Source: an uncultured Muribaculaceae bacterium (GTDB taxonomy: Bacteria > Bacteroidota > Bacteroidia > Bacteroidales > Muribaculaceae). Taken from it: DNA of 5,361 nucleotides. The stretch is taken from positions 1-5,361 of the forward strand of contig CAJUFH010000092.1 in the NCBI GenBank assembly GCA_910585755.1, read 5' to 3'. Under the pieces are notes generated by a model. It ran no database searches. It saw only the letters and a list, made by a program, of their open reading frames with translations, and was not told the origin of the DNA. Shown one piece after another: positions 1 through 5,356 of this stretch. How positions within the stretch are numbered: position 1 is the stretch's first letter; each line of letters starts with the position of its first letter. The translations under genes were made by a program, and so were the position numbers.

Positions 1-111
1 TTAACACTCTAATCTCCCGATTTTAACATATGCACCGGAAATTCGGCTTGACCCTCTTTTTGGCGAATTTTTAGCTTTTCATCGGTCACGATGCCCGCAT
101 CGCTCCCTCTT

Positions 112-119
112 CAAACCTA
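112..119 (-). promoter_or_regulatory. Possible leftward -7 promoter box (TAGGTTTG)
   Basis: The minus strand reads TAGGTTTG, a full match to TAnnTTTG, the -7 element used by the primary sigma factor of Bacteroidetes. The nearest TTTG upstream on that strand is only about 10 bp away, too close for a normal -33 element. No start codon with an open frame follows inside the window, so any gene it serves begins beyond position 1. An eight-base box with two free positions can occur by chance. Confidence 0.25.
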
Positions 120-155
120 ATAATTCTCTCAAAAACAGCTCTGAAAATCATTCGG

Positions 156-185
156 AAAAAATTTTTAGACAATCTCTGATTGGTC
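156..185 (-). terminator. Weak candidate terminator for the maturase gene
   Basis: On the minus strand, GACCAATC and GATTGTC pair around an AGA loop: seven base pairs with one bulged base. The sequence TAAAAATTTTTT follows. The position, about 80 bp after the maturase stop, suits a 3' end. The stem is AT-rich and the T run starts several bases after it, so this is a poor textbook terminator. The inverted repeat at 207-238 lies closer to the gene but has no T run. Confidence 0.33.
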
Positions 186-199
186 GGACGCGAAGTTAG

Positions 200-242
200 G
201 GCATTTCTCCCGAAGACGCGTTACATATTTTACGGGAGCGCC
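200..242 (-). repeat. Inverted repeat just downstream of the maturase stop
   Basis: CTCCCG (207-212) and CGGGAG (233-238) are perfect arms separated by 20 bp. Outer GGC (200-202) and GCC (240-242) could extend the stem across an asymmetric internal loop. The transcript of the maturase would fold here about 25 bases after the stop codon. No T tract follows on either strand, so it may protect the mRNA 3' end or have no role. Confidence 0.35.
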
Positions 243-266
243 TACCAATTTCTCTTGCGGGGAGGC

Positions 267-1514
267 CTATTTGCCCTCTTTGGCGCGTTCGGCGGCCCAG
301 CGCATGACGTTGGCCGGGGGACGCTCGGCGGCGAGTTCGGCCTTCATGAAGTCCATATAGGGGGCTACATGGGCGAAGAATCGGCGGTACCCCTCGCAGA
401 GGTAGTTGAGGCCCGGCTGGCCGTCGGCGGTGAAGGCGAAGCGGTTCTTTGGGCACTCGCCGTTGCAGGCGAAGAGCCAGCGGCATTTGAGGCACTGCTC
501 CGGGAGCGAGTCGCGCTTGGCGGCTCCGAAACGCTGCTGGCGGTCGCTGTACATCATCTCGACGAAGTTCTTCTCGGCGAGGTTGCCCAGGCGGTATTCG
601 GGGAACACGAAGTGGTCGCAGCTATAGACGTCGCCGTTATATTCCATAACCCCGGCGTGGCCGCAGGTGGGGGCCATAGTGCAGACCCCCGGCTGCTCGC
701 CGACCCAGTTGGCGAGGGTCGCGTCGAAGAGCTGCACGAAGTACTTCCCGACATCCTGCTTCACCCACTCGTCGAAAACGGCGCAGAGGAAGCTCCCCCA
801 CTGCTCGGGGGTTACGGAGAAGTCGGCCAGGGGAATCTCCGCCCCATCGGCGGGACACGCCAGGTAGCGGCCATCCTTCTTCGGGGCGATGCGCTCCACG
901 ATCGGGGTGAACTGGATGTAGCGGCACTCGATCTCCTTGAAGAAGTTATAGAACTCCAGGGGATAGTCGGCGTTATAGTCGTTGACGACAGCGAGGGCGT
1001 TCCATTCGACCCCGTGTTTTTTCAGCAGGTCGATACCGCGCATCACCTTGTTGAACGACGGCCCCCCTACCTTGTCGCGGCGGTACTCGTCGTGGAACTC
1101 CTTCGGGCCGTCGATCGAGACCCCGACGAGCCAGTTGTTGTCCTTGAAGAAGCGGCACCATTCGTCGGTCAGGAGGGTTCCGTTGGTCTGGATGCAGTTG
1201 TCGATGAGGTGGCCGCGGGCGTATTTCCGCTGCAGCTCCATCGCCTTCTGATAGAACGATAGGGGGCGCATGAGGGTCTCGCCGCCGTGCCAGGTGAAGA
1301 GCACTTCGGGGGTTGTCTGGGCCTCGATGTATTCCTTGATGAATTTCTCGAGCATGGCGTCGGACATAACGAAGCGGCGCTCCGGGTCGCTGTCGCGGTA
1401 GAGCTTGTTCTTTTCCAGGTAGTAGCAGTACTCGCAGGCCAGGTTGCACCGGGAGCTTGCCGGTTTTGCCATGACGTAGAGGGGGCGGGCGAACGGGGTG
1501 TTAAGGTTCAGCAT
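267..1514 (-). CDS. chuR: Anaerobic sulfatase-maturating enzyme (radical SAM/SPASM)
   Basis: This 415-residue protein should oxidise a Cys or Ser in the sulfatase signature to Cα-formylglycine in the cytoplasm, using S-adenosylmethionine and iron-sulfur clusters. The radical-SAM motif is C23-x3-C27-x2-C30, followed by YYLEK. GGE (77-79), QTNG (109-112) and SIDGP (133-137) are the usual SAM-binding strands. The C-terminal half has the two-cluster SPASM pattern, with cysteines 278, 284, 299, 341, 344, 350, 354 and 373. From memory this spacing is almost that of the Clostridium perfringens enzyme. D300 directly after C299 matches the aspartate proposed there as the catalytic base. The start at 1514 is preferred because the PLYVM-KP lead-in before the first cluster is typical of Bacteroides homologues; starting at M15 would remove it. 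The length is normal and nothing is broken. It is divergent from the lyase, 195 bp apart. The symbol follows the older name used in B. thetaiotaomicron. Related peptide-modifying SPASM enzymes are possible but less likely. Confidence 0.95.
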   Translation of the reverse strand: MLNLNTPFARPLYVMAKPASSRCNLACEYCYYLEKNKLYRDSDPERRFVMSDAMLEKFIKEYIEAQTTPEVLFTWHGGETLMRPLSFYQKAMELQRKYARGHLIDNCIQTNGTLLTDEWCRFFKDNNWLVGVSIDGPKEFHDEYRRDKVGGPSFNKVMRGIDLLKKHGVEWNALAVVNDYNADYPLEFYNFFKEIECRYIQFTPIVERIAPKKDGRYLACPADGAEIPLADFSVTPEQWGSFLCAVFDEWVKQDVGKYFVQLFDATLANWVGEQPGVCTMAPTCGHAGVMEYNGDVYSCDHFVFPEYRLGNLAEKNFVEMMYSDRQQRFGAAKRDSLPEQCLKCRWLFACNGECPKNRFAFTADGQPGLNYLCEGYRRFFAHVAPYMDFMKAELAAERPPANVMRWAAERAKEGK

Positions 1515-1536
1515 CGGTTAGGTTGGGTTTGTAAGG

Positions 1537-1544
1537 CAAAATTA
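1537..1544 (-). promoter_or_regulatory. -7 promoter box of the maturase gene (TAATTTTG)
   Basis: The minus strand reads TAATTTTG, an exact match to the Bacteroidetes -7 consensus TAnnTTTG. It lies 22 bp before the ATG, giving a short leader of roughly 15-20 bases, which is plausible. I could not find a TTTG at the usual distance upstream, so the -33 element is absent or diverged. Confidence 0.45.
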
Positions 1545-1611
1545 GTGAAAAATCCGCTGGTTTGGCGCCGTCAGGGCGTTAATTTGGCTGAAACGGCCCG
1601 GCAGGGCGATA

Positions 1612-1636
1612 TTTTGTCGGGCTTCTTGCGACAAAA
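1612..1636. promoter_or_regulatory. Perfect 8-bp inverted repeat, possible operator
   Basis: TTTTGTCG (1612-1619) and CGACAAAA (1629-1636) are exact reverse complements around a 9-bp centre. Arm centres are 17 bp apart, somewhat under two helical turns. The site lies 97 bp before the maturase start and 73 bp before the lyase start, where a dimeric regulator could affect both. As RNA it could form a short hairpin in a lyase leader. No particular regulator is implied by the sequence. Confidence 0.45.
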
Positions 1637-1709
1637 ATTCCTCCGGCGATAATCGGCAAATCAGTAAATTCGCGTAGAAATATTATCTAACCCTAAATCT
1701 TGACTGTGA

Positions 1710-4700
1710 ATGTCTGCTAACAAGTTCATTCTCGCCTGCGCCATGGCCACCGCGGCCACCTCGGCGCTCGCGGTCGAGAATCTCGACCGCGGGGTTGTCG
1801 CGATGTACGCCAGCCCCGGGGTGTTCGTCTCGTGGCGCAGCCTCGAGAGCGACGCTCCCAAAACCACGTTCGACGTCTACCGCGACGGCGTAAAGGTTAA
1901 CGCCGAACCGATTACCGGGGGGACGAACCTCCTGGACCTGAACGGGGGCGCCAAATCGACCTATGTTGTCAAGGCCCTCGTCAACGGGGATGTCGTCGAG
2001 ACCTCGAAAACCGCCAATGTCCCGGGCAGGGCGCTCCGCGTGAAGCTCGACCGTCCCGCCGGAGGTACTATCCCCGGCAACAGCAAGTTCTCTACCGAAG
2101 CGGCTCCGATTACCGACGATTACACCTACACGCCCAACGACTGCTCAGTCGGGGATGTCGACGGCGACGGAGAGTACGAAATTTTCGTGAAGTGGGATCC
2201 GAGCAACTCCCGCGACAACTCTCAGGACGGCTATACCGGTAACGTCTTTATCGACTGCTACAAGCTGGACGGCACGAAGCTCTGGCGCATAGACCTCGGC
2301 AAGAACATCCGCGCCGGTGCCCACTATACGCAGTTCATGGTCTATGACTTCGACGGGGACGGCAAGGCGGAGATGGCCTGCCGCACCGCTCCCGGAACCA
2401 TCGACGGCAAGGGGAAGGCGGTACTGATGGGGAGCGACAAGGTCGATGCCGACTACCGCAACTCCAAAGGGCACGTAATCACGGGCAACGAGTACCTGAC
2501 GATGTTCTCCGGCCTTACCGGCGAGGCACTCTCGACGGTAGAGTTCGAGCCTAAGCGCTCGTCGATGTCTAACTGGGGTGACAGCTACGGAGGGCGCTCG
2601 GAGCGCTTCCTGGCGTGCGTGGCCCATCTCCACGGGGACAACGCGTCGGTTGTGATGTGTCGCGGCTACTATACCGGGTCTTTCCTGGCCGCCTACGATT
2701 TCAAGGATGGCAAGCTCGTTAAGCATTGGCTCCACCAGAGCAAGGACAAAGGCAAGGGAGCCTACGGCGAGGGCGCGCACTCTGTGACTGTCGGGGATGT
2801 CGACGGGGACGGCTTCGACGAAATCATCTACGGTTCCGCCGCGATCGACCACGACGGGAAGCTTCTATACCGCACGGGGGGAGGCCACGGCGACGCCCTG
2901 CACCTCGGAGACCTCGACCCGGACCGCGAGGGGCTGGAGGTGTTTATGGTCCACGAGGAGAAAAGCTCCTCATATCCTTTCGACGCCTCGTTCCGCGACG
3001 CCTCGACCGGCGAGATCATATGGAAAATCAAGCAGTCGGGCAACGACATAGGTCGAGGGCTCGCGGCCGACATCAGCGACCAGTGGCGCGGCTATGAGCT
3101 GTGGCCCAGCGCGTATTTCGTAAACGGGAAGTCGACCAACGCGACTTTCGACTGCCACGGCAACGTTGTGGCGGAGAAGCGCGCGTCGACCAATTTCCGC
3201 ATCTACTGGGACGGCGACCTGCTCGACGAGCTTTTCGACGGCAAGTATGACAAGGCCACCGGCAACTCCGTTCCCGCGGTGACGAAGCGCAACGCCTCCT
3301 GCACCTCCGATGCTGGCAACTGGGACTTCTCGATCTATAGCGCGCAGACCTGCAACACGACCAAGGCGACCCCGTGCCTCCAGGCCGACATTCTCGGCGA
3401 CTGGCGCGAGGAGCTGGTGCTATGGGACGGCAAGAACTCTTCCGACCTGCTGATTTTCACCACCACGGAGCCGACGAAGTACCGTGTCCCGTGCCTTATG
3501 CAGGACCACAACTACCGCCTGGCTGTGGCCTGGCAGAATACCGCCTACAACCAGCCACCCCATCTCGGCTACTACCTGCCCGACCGCTTCTCGACCGACG
3601 CGCGCCTGGCGTTGACCTCCGGGCGGCTTGACCAGAGCGTCGAGGTCGGCTTCCCGATCGCGAGCGTAGAGGGGACCTTCGCGTATGCCGATGCCGTTAC
3701 CGCGACGGGGCTTCCCGAAGGGGTTGACCTGACCTCCGACGCCTCCGCCGGAACGTTCGCCATCAGCGGCACTCCGACCAAGGCCGGGAAATACAAGGTC
3801 GTAGTCAAGGCCACCGGGGAAAGCTCCGAGGCAACGCTTGAGGGCACCATAACCGTTACCGAGCCTGTCCTCCTTGAAAAGATCGCATACTTCCCCTTCG
3901 AGGCTATCGACGGCTCGACAACCGCCAACGAGGTCCAGGGAGCGGCTTCCGTCAAGGGCTCGCCCGTCCTCGTCGAGGGTAAGGTCGGCAAGGCTCTCAG
4001 CCTTAACGGCACCGCTGATTATCTGACCCAGGAGGCGTACCAGGCGATCCAGCTCGGCGAGCGCGACTTCACGATCGAGACCTGGTTCCGCTCCACTGAC
4101 GATGCCGCATACCTGTTCCACAAAGGTTCCATGGCTGCTAACGCCACGACCGGCGCCACCGGTAAGTGGACCGGCATCGAGCTGAAGAACGGCCTTCTGA
4201 AATTCTCCGTCGACGATAACGAGACCAAGTCGGAGTCCAATTTCGAGGCTGCCGCGCTCTTCGACGGTAACTGGCACCACCTCGTCTGCGTGCGCGAAAG
4301 CGCGACCGGGCGCCTGAAGATTTATGCCGACGGAACGCTTATGGCAGACGCTCCCGACTCTACGGGGGATATATCCGACAACGACGAGCTGATGGTGATC
4401 GGCAACGTCAACGTCAATTTCAACAATTTCTTCAAGGGTGATTTTGACGAGTTCGCGATTTACGCCGGGGCGATGAGCGCCAACAAGGTAGCAGAACGTT
4501 TCGCCAACGGGGGCCACGAGGCCGGAATCGAGGACCTGACAGTTGCCGGCGAGGAAAATACCCTCCCCAAGCATCTGACACTGATTGACGCGGAGAGCGG
4601 CGTTGTTGTCGCCAGCGGCGTTGGCGAGCCCTCCAACGTTACCGCTACCGCGGCGCCGGGCGTCTACATCCTGGTTATCCAGCAGGGACGCACGCGCTAT

Positions 4701-4724
4701 ATCTCGAAGGAAGTAGTCAAATAA
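1710..4724 (+). CDS. Secreted PL11 rhamnogalacturonan lyase with Ig, LamG and sorting tail
   Basis: This 1004-residue enzyme should cleave the rhamnogalacturonan I backbone of pectin by β-elimination outside the cytoplasm. Residues 1-21 form a signal peptide with a lysine, a hydrophobic core and ALA before VENLDRG. An FN3-like start (about 22-120, with DRGVVA, VSWR and FDVYRDG) and a β-propeller to about residue 630 match polysaccharide lyase family 11 (YesW/YesX type). Calcium-type loops are DVDGDGE (149-155), DFDGDGK (213-219), DVDGDGFDE (363-371) and DLDPDRE (401-407); DILGDWREE (560-568) and PPHLG (616-620) are further family features. An Ig-like domain of the putative-Ig type follows (about 634-717, containing SGTPTKAGKY), then a LamG/concanavalin-like domain (about 725-935, with FTIETWFR and WHHLVCVRE). 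The end is a short tail from GIEDLTV. Bacillus PL11 lyases are near 620 residues, so about 370 residues are added. TGA lies in frame directly before the ATG, fixing the start. Endo versus exo action cannot be told. Confidence 0.93.
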   Translation: MSANKFILACAMATAATSALAVENLDRGVVAMYASPGVFVSWRSLESDAPKTTFDVYRDGVKVNAEPITGGTNLLDLNGGAKSTYVVKALVNGDVVETSKTANVPGRALRVKLDRPAGGTIPGNSKFSTEAAPITDDYTYTPNDCSVGDVDGDGEYEIFVKWDPSNSRDNSQDGYTGNVFIDCYKLDGTKLWRIDLGKNIRAGAHYTQFMVYDFDGDGKAEMACRTAPGTIDGKGKAVLMGSDKVDADYRNSKGHVITGNEYLTMFSGLTGEALSTVEFEPKRSSMSNWGDSYGGRSERFLACVAHLHGDNASVVMCRGYYTGSFLAAYDFKDGKLVKHWLHQSKDKGKGAYGEGAHSVTVGDVDGDGFDEIIYGSAAIDHDGKLLYRTGGGHGDALHLGDLDPDREGLEVFMVHEEKSSSYPFDASFRDASTGEIIWKIKQSGNDIGRGLAADISDQWRGYELWPSAYFVNGKSTNATFDCHGNVVAEKRASTNFRIYWDGDLLDELFDGKYDKATGNSVPAVTKRNASCTSDAGNWDFSIYSAQTCNTTKATPCLQADILGDWREELVLWDGKNSSDLLIFTTTEPTKYRVPCLMQDHNYRLAVAWQNTAYNQPPHLGYYLPDRFSTDARLALTSGRLDQSVEVGFPIASVEGTFAYADAVTATGLPEGVDLTSDASAGTFAISGTPTKAGKYKVVVKATGESSEATLEGTITVTEPVLLEKIAYFPFEAIDGSTTANEVQGAASVKGSPVLVEGKVGKALSLNGTADYLTQEAYQAIQLGERDFTIETWFRSTDDAAYLFHKGSMAANATTGATGKWTGIELKNGLLKFSVDDNETKSESNFEAAALFDGNWHHLVCVRESATGRLKIYADGTLMADAPDSTGDISDNDELMVIGNVNVNFNNFFKGDFDEFAIYAGAMSANKVAERFANGGHEAGIEDLTVAGEENTLPKHLTLIDAESGVVVASGVGEPSNVTATAAPGVYILVIQQGRTRYISKEVVK

Positions 4725-4744
4725 CGCGTCATCATCCTCCAAAT

Positions 4745-4779
4745 CCGGTTCCTGAATCCAATTTGATTCAGAATACCGG
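4745..4779 (+). repeat. Two-part stem-loop just after the lyase gene
   Basis: CTGAATC (4752-4758) and GATTCAG (4765-4771) form a perfect 7-bp stem over a 6-base loop. Outer arms CCGGT (4745-4749) and ACCGG (4775-4779) can extend it across a 2x3 internal loop. It starts about 20 bases after the stop codon and precedes the strong terminator. No T run follows, so it may protect the 3' end of the mRNA rather than stop transcription. Confidence 0.5.
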
Positions 4780-4806
4780 CTTGATTCCTTAAACCGATTC
4801 GTTTCC

Positions 4807-4843
4807 GCGGGCCGCGCCGACAAGGCGCGGCCCGCTCTGTTTT
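4807..4843 (+). terminator. Strong intrinsic terminator of the lyase gene
   Basis: GCGGGCCGCGCC (4807-4818) and GGCGCGGCCCGC (4824-4835) are perfect 12-bp arms around a GACAA loop, followed by TCTGTTTT. The stem starts 82 bases after the lyase stop. The T-rich tail lies only on the plus-strand side, so it should end rightward transcription. This marks the lyase as the last gene of its transcript. Confidence 0.88.
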
Positions 4844-4948
4844 CGGAGGTTTCGAGGGGGCCGGACGAGGAGAGGTTCTGATAGGGGGAGGGGTTGTTGT
4901 CGTTCATAGGGGTGAAAGATTAAAGGGGTTCAATTCGAGGGGAAAGAC

Positions 4949-4972
4949 GCCGCTCGCTGAAGCTCGCTCCAC
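4949..4972. repeat. 24-bp module, copy 1
   Basis: This matches 5191-5214 at 22 of 24 positions; only bases 11 and 13 differ. Each copy begins GCCGCTCGCT and ends GCTCGCTCCAC, so it is itself a near-direct repeat of a GCTCGCT core. A GAGGGGAAAGAC stretch directly precedes this copy. Confidence 0.75.
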
Positions 4973-4989
4973 CCGACAGGCTGCGCGAG

Positions 4990-5001
4990 ACGGACGGACG
5001 G
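4990..5001. repeat. Three tandem ACGG units
   Basis: ACGG occurs three times in a row. It is a short simple repeat just before the 13-bp array. It may vary in number by slippage, but three tetramers are a weak signal. Confidence 0.4.
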
Positions 5002-5007
5002 CGGGAG

Positions 5008-5070
5008 GCTTCTTAGAGGGGCTTCTCGAAAGAGCTTCTAAGGAAGGCTTTCCGGGAGGCTTTCCGGCGC
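5008..5070. repeat. Five-unit degenerate tandem array, 12-13-bp period
   Basis: Units start at 5008, 5021, 5034, 5047 and 5059: GCTTCTTAGAGGG, GCTTCTCGAAAGA, GCTTCTAAGGAAG, GCTTTCCGGGAG and GCTTTCCGGCGC. All share GCTT plus two pyrimidines and end mostly in purines. The period of 13,13,13,12 is not a codon multiple, which argues against coding. The outer units of the first three also pair imperfectly (5009-5017 with 5037-5046, one bulge). Confidence 0.65.
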
Positions 5071-5077
5071 AAAGTTA
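5070..5077 (-). promoter_or_regulatory. Possible leftward -7 box (TAACTTTG)
   Basis: The minus strand reads TAACTTTGCGCC, a full match to TAnnTTTG and close to the extended form TAnnTTTGCACC that I recall from Bacteroides promoters. Before it on the same strand is a GC hairpin and then AGAAAAGTTG, which in Bacteroides often precedes such a box directly. No -33 TTTG lies at normal distance. Transcription would run left through the 13-bp array towards 4907. Confidence 0.25.
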
Positions 5078-5117
5078 ACGCCGCGGCCTGGGGCCGCGGC
5101 TGCGATAATGCAACTTT
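5071..5117. repeat. Nested GC-rich palindrome
   Basis: GCCGCGGCC (5080-5088) and GGCCGCGGC (5092-5100) are perfect 9-bp arms around TGG. Outer AAAGTT (5071-5076) and AACTTT (5112-5117) are a second exact pair, separated from the core by 3 and 11 bases. It can fold on either strand. No T run follows immediately, so it is not a plain terminator, though on the plus strand CTTTT comes 14 bases later. Confidence 0.6.
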
Positions 5118-5124
5118 TCTATTT

Positions 5125-5143
5125 CGCTCGGCTTACGCCTCGC
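5125..5143. repeat. Diverged third copy of the GCTCGCT module
   Basis: CGCTCG and CTTACGC and TCGC recur here in the order seen at 5192-5208, with one extra G and one extra C inserted. It is recognisable only by alignment to the better copies, so it is a weaker call. Confidence 0.4.
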
Positions 5144-5190
5144 GCACCAGGAGGGGAAGAGACCAGAGAACCGGGGAAGGAGGCGGGGAG

Positions 5191-5214
5191 GCCGCTCGCT
5201 TACGCTCGCTCCAC
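5191..5214. repeat. 24-bp module, copy 2
   Basis: This matches 4949-4972 at 22 of 24 positions. Its centre reads TTACG, giving two exact CGCTCGCT units separated by TA. It is followed almost at once by the first copy of the module of about 40 bp. Confidence 0.75.
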
Positions 5215-5215
5215 T

Positions 5216-5254
5216 GAACGGAGATACTTTCGGCTCTTGGAGACGGAGGAAGGG
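5216..5254. repeat. Duplicated module of about 40 bp, copy 1
   Basis: It contains a 22-bp stretch (5220-5241) identical to 5306-5327, flanked by GAAC on the left and a purine-rich tail matching 9 of 13 bases on the right. TACTTTCG (5225-5232) inside it differs by one base from the Bacteroidetes -7 box. Confidence 0.8.
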
Positions 5255-5278
5255 AGAAAGGGGGATAAATGGGGGACA

Positions 5279-5294
5279 CCCGCCTTCCGGCGGG
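5279..5294. repeat. Short GC hairpin between the duplicated modules
   Basis: CCCGCC and GGCGGG are perfect 6-bp arms over a TTCC loop. It lies in the spacer between the two copies of the module of about 40 bp. There is no T run on either side, so termination is unlikely. Confidence 0.55.
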
Positions 5295-5300
5295 CGCACG

Positions 5301-5340
5301 GAACAGGAGATACTTTCGGCTCTTGGAAGCGGGGAAAGGG
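5301..5340. repeat. Duplicated module of about 40 bp, copy 2
   Basis: This is the second copy of the module at 5216-5254, offset by 86 bp over the identical 22-bp core (5306-5327). One extra A follows GAAC. The right half of the core doubles as the left arm of the edge hairpin. Confidence 0.8.
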
Positions 5341-5356
5341 CGCTTGCAAGAGCCGA
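5316..5356. repeat. 41-bp hairpin built from the repeat core
   Basis: TCGGCTCTTG (5316-5325) pairs exactly with CAAGAGCCGA (5347-5356), and AAGCG (5327-5331) with CGCTT (5341-5345). One G-G mismatch separates the two helices, and the loop is GGGAAAGGG. That gives 15 base pairs over 16 positions. The left arm also occurs at 5230-5239, so the right arm could pair with either copy. What follows the hairpin is cut off by the window end. Confidence 0.7.

Larger units (their letters stand above)
1..266. other. AT-rich non-coding strip left of the maturase gene
   Basis: No reading frame here is convincing on either strand; all are short and interrupted. The strip is clearly more AT-rich than the genes. 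It contains a perfect 6-bp inverted repeat CGATGC/GCATCG with a CC centre (89-102), a bulged hairpin followed on the minus strand by an AT tract (156-185), and a CTCCCG/CGGGAG inverted repeat (207-212 and 233-238) just past the maturase stop codon. CAAACCTA at 112-119 reads TAGGTTTG on the minus strand, a match to the Bacteroidetes -7 box TAnnTTTG. It would drive a gene lying left of the window, but no matching TTTG lies about 19-21 bp upstream. The likely role is the 3' end of the maturase transcript plus the upstream region of a leftward neighbour. Confidence 0.6.
1515..1709. promoter_or_regulatory. Divergent intergenic region between maturase and lyase
   Basis: Both genes must start transcription within these 195 bp. 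Toward the maturase, a perfect -7 box lies at 1537-1544. Toward the lyase no full match is present; the nearest candidates are TAAATTCG at 1665-1672 (one mismatch to TAnnTTTG) and an out-of-register TATTTTG at 1610-1616. No AGGAGG-like site precedes either start, as usual in Bacteroidetes. A perfect 8-bp inverted repeat sits near the middle (1612-1636). No open frame of interest is present. Confidence 0.6.

Noticed and set aside
1..3. TTA at the left edge as a minus-strand stop codon
   Set aside because: Read back on the minus strand, the frame into this stop is only about 24 codons long before another stop, with no plausible start.
180..1262. 360-codon plus-strand open frame
   Set aside because: It is antisense to the maturase, whose cysteine pattern proves the minus-strand frame. 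Long antisense frames are common opposite GC-rich genes, and this translation shows no recognisable motif.
1710..1772. Lipoprotein signal at C10 of the lyase
   Set aside because: The residues before the cysteine (ILA) fit a lipobox poorly and the hydrophobic stretch before it is too short. An ordinary signal peptide ending in ALA fits better.
2145..2852. 235-codon minus-strand open frame
   Set aside because: It lies wholly antisense to the lyase propeller, and its valine- and alanine-rich translation reflects reversed Asp/Gly codons.
3420..4907. 495-codon minus-strand open frame as a whole gene
   Set aside because: Most of it is antisense to the lyase and it reads through the lyase terminator hairpin. 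Only the first 23 or so codons look gene-like, and these are reported as a separate low-confidence observation.
4884..4942. G-quadruplex from runs of four or five G
   Set aside because: The loops between most runs are 10-15 bases, beyond the usual range for a stable quadruplex.
5075..5299. 74-codon minus-strand open frame in the repeat region
   Set aside because: It runs through two hairpins and parts of two repeat modules, is rich in Pro, Arg and Ser, and lacks any recognisable motif.
4949..5340. CRISPR array
   Set aside because: The repeats differ in type, occur two or three times only, and do not alternate with spacers of constant length. No cas gene is present.
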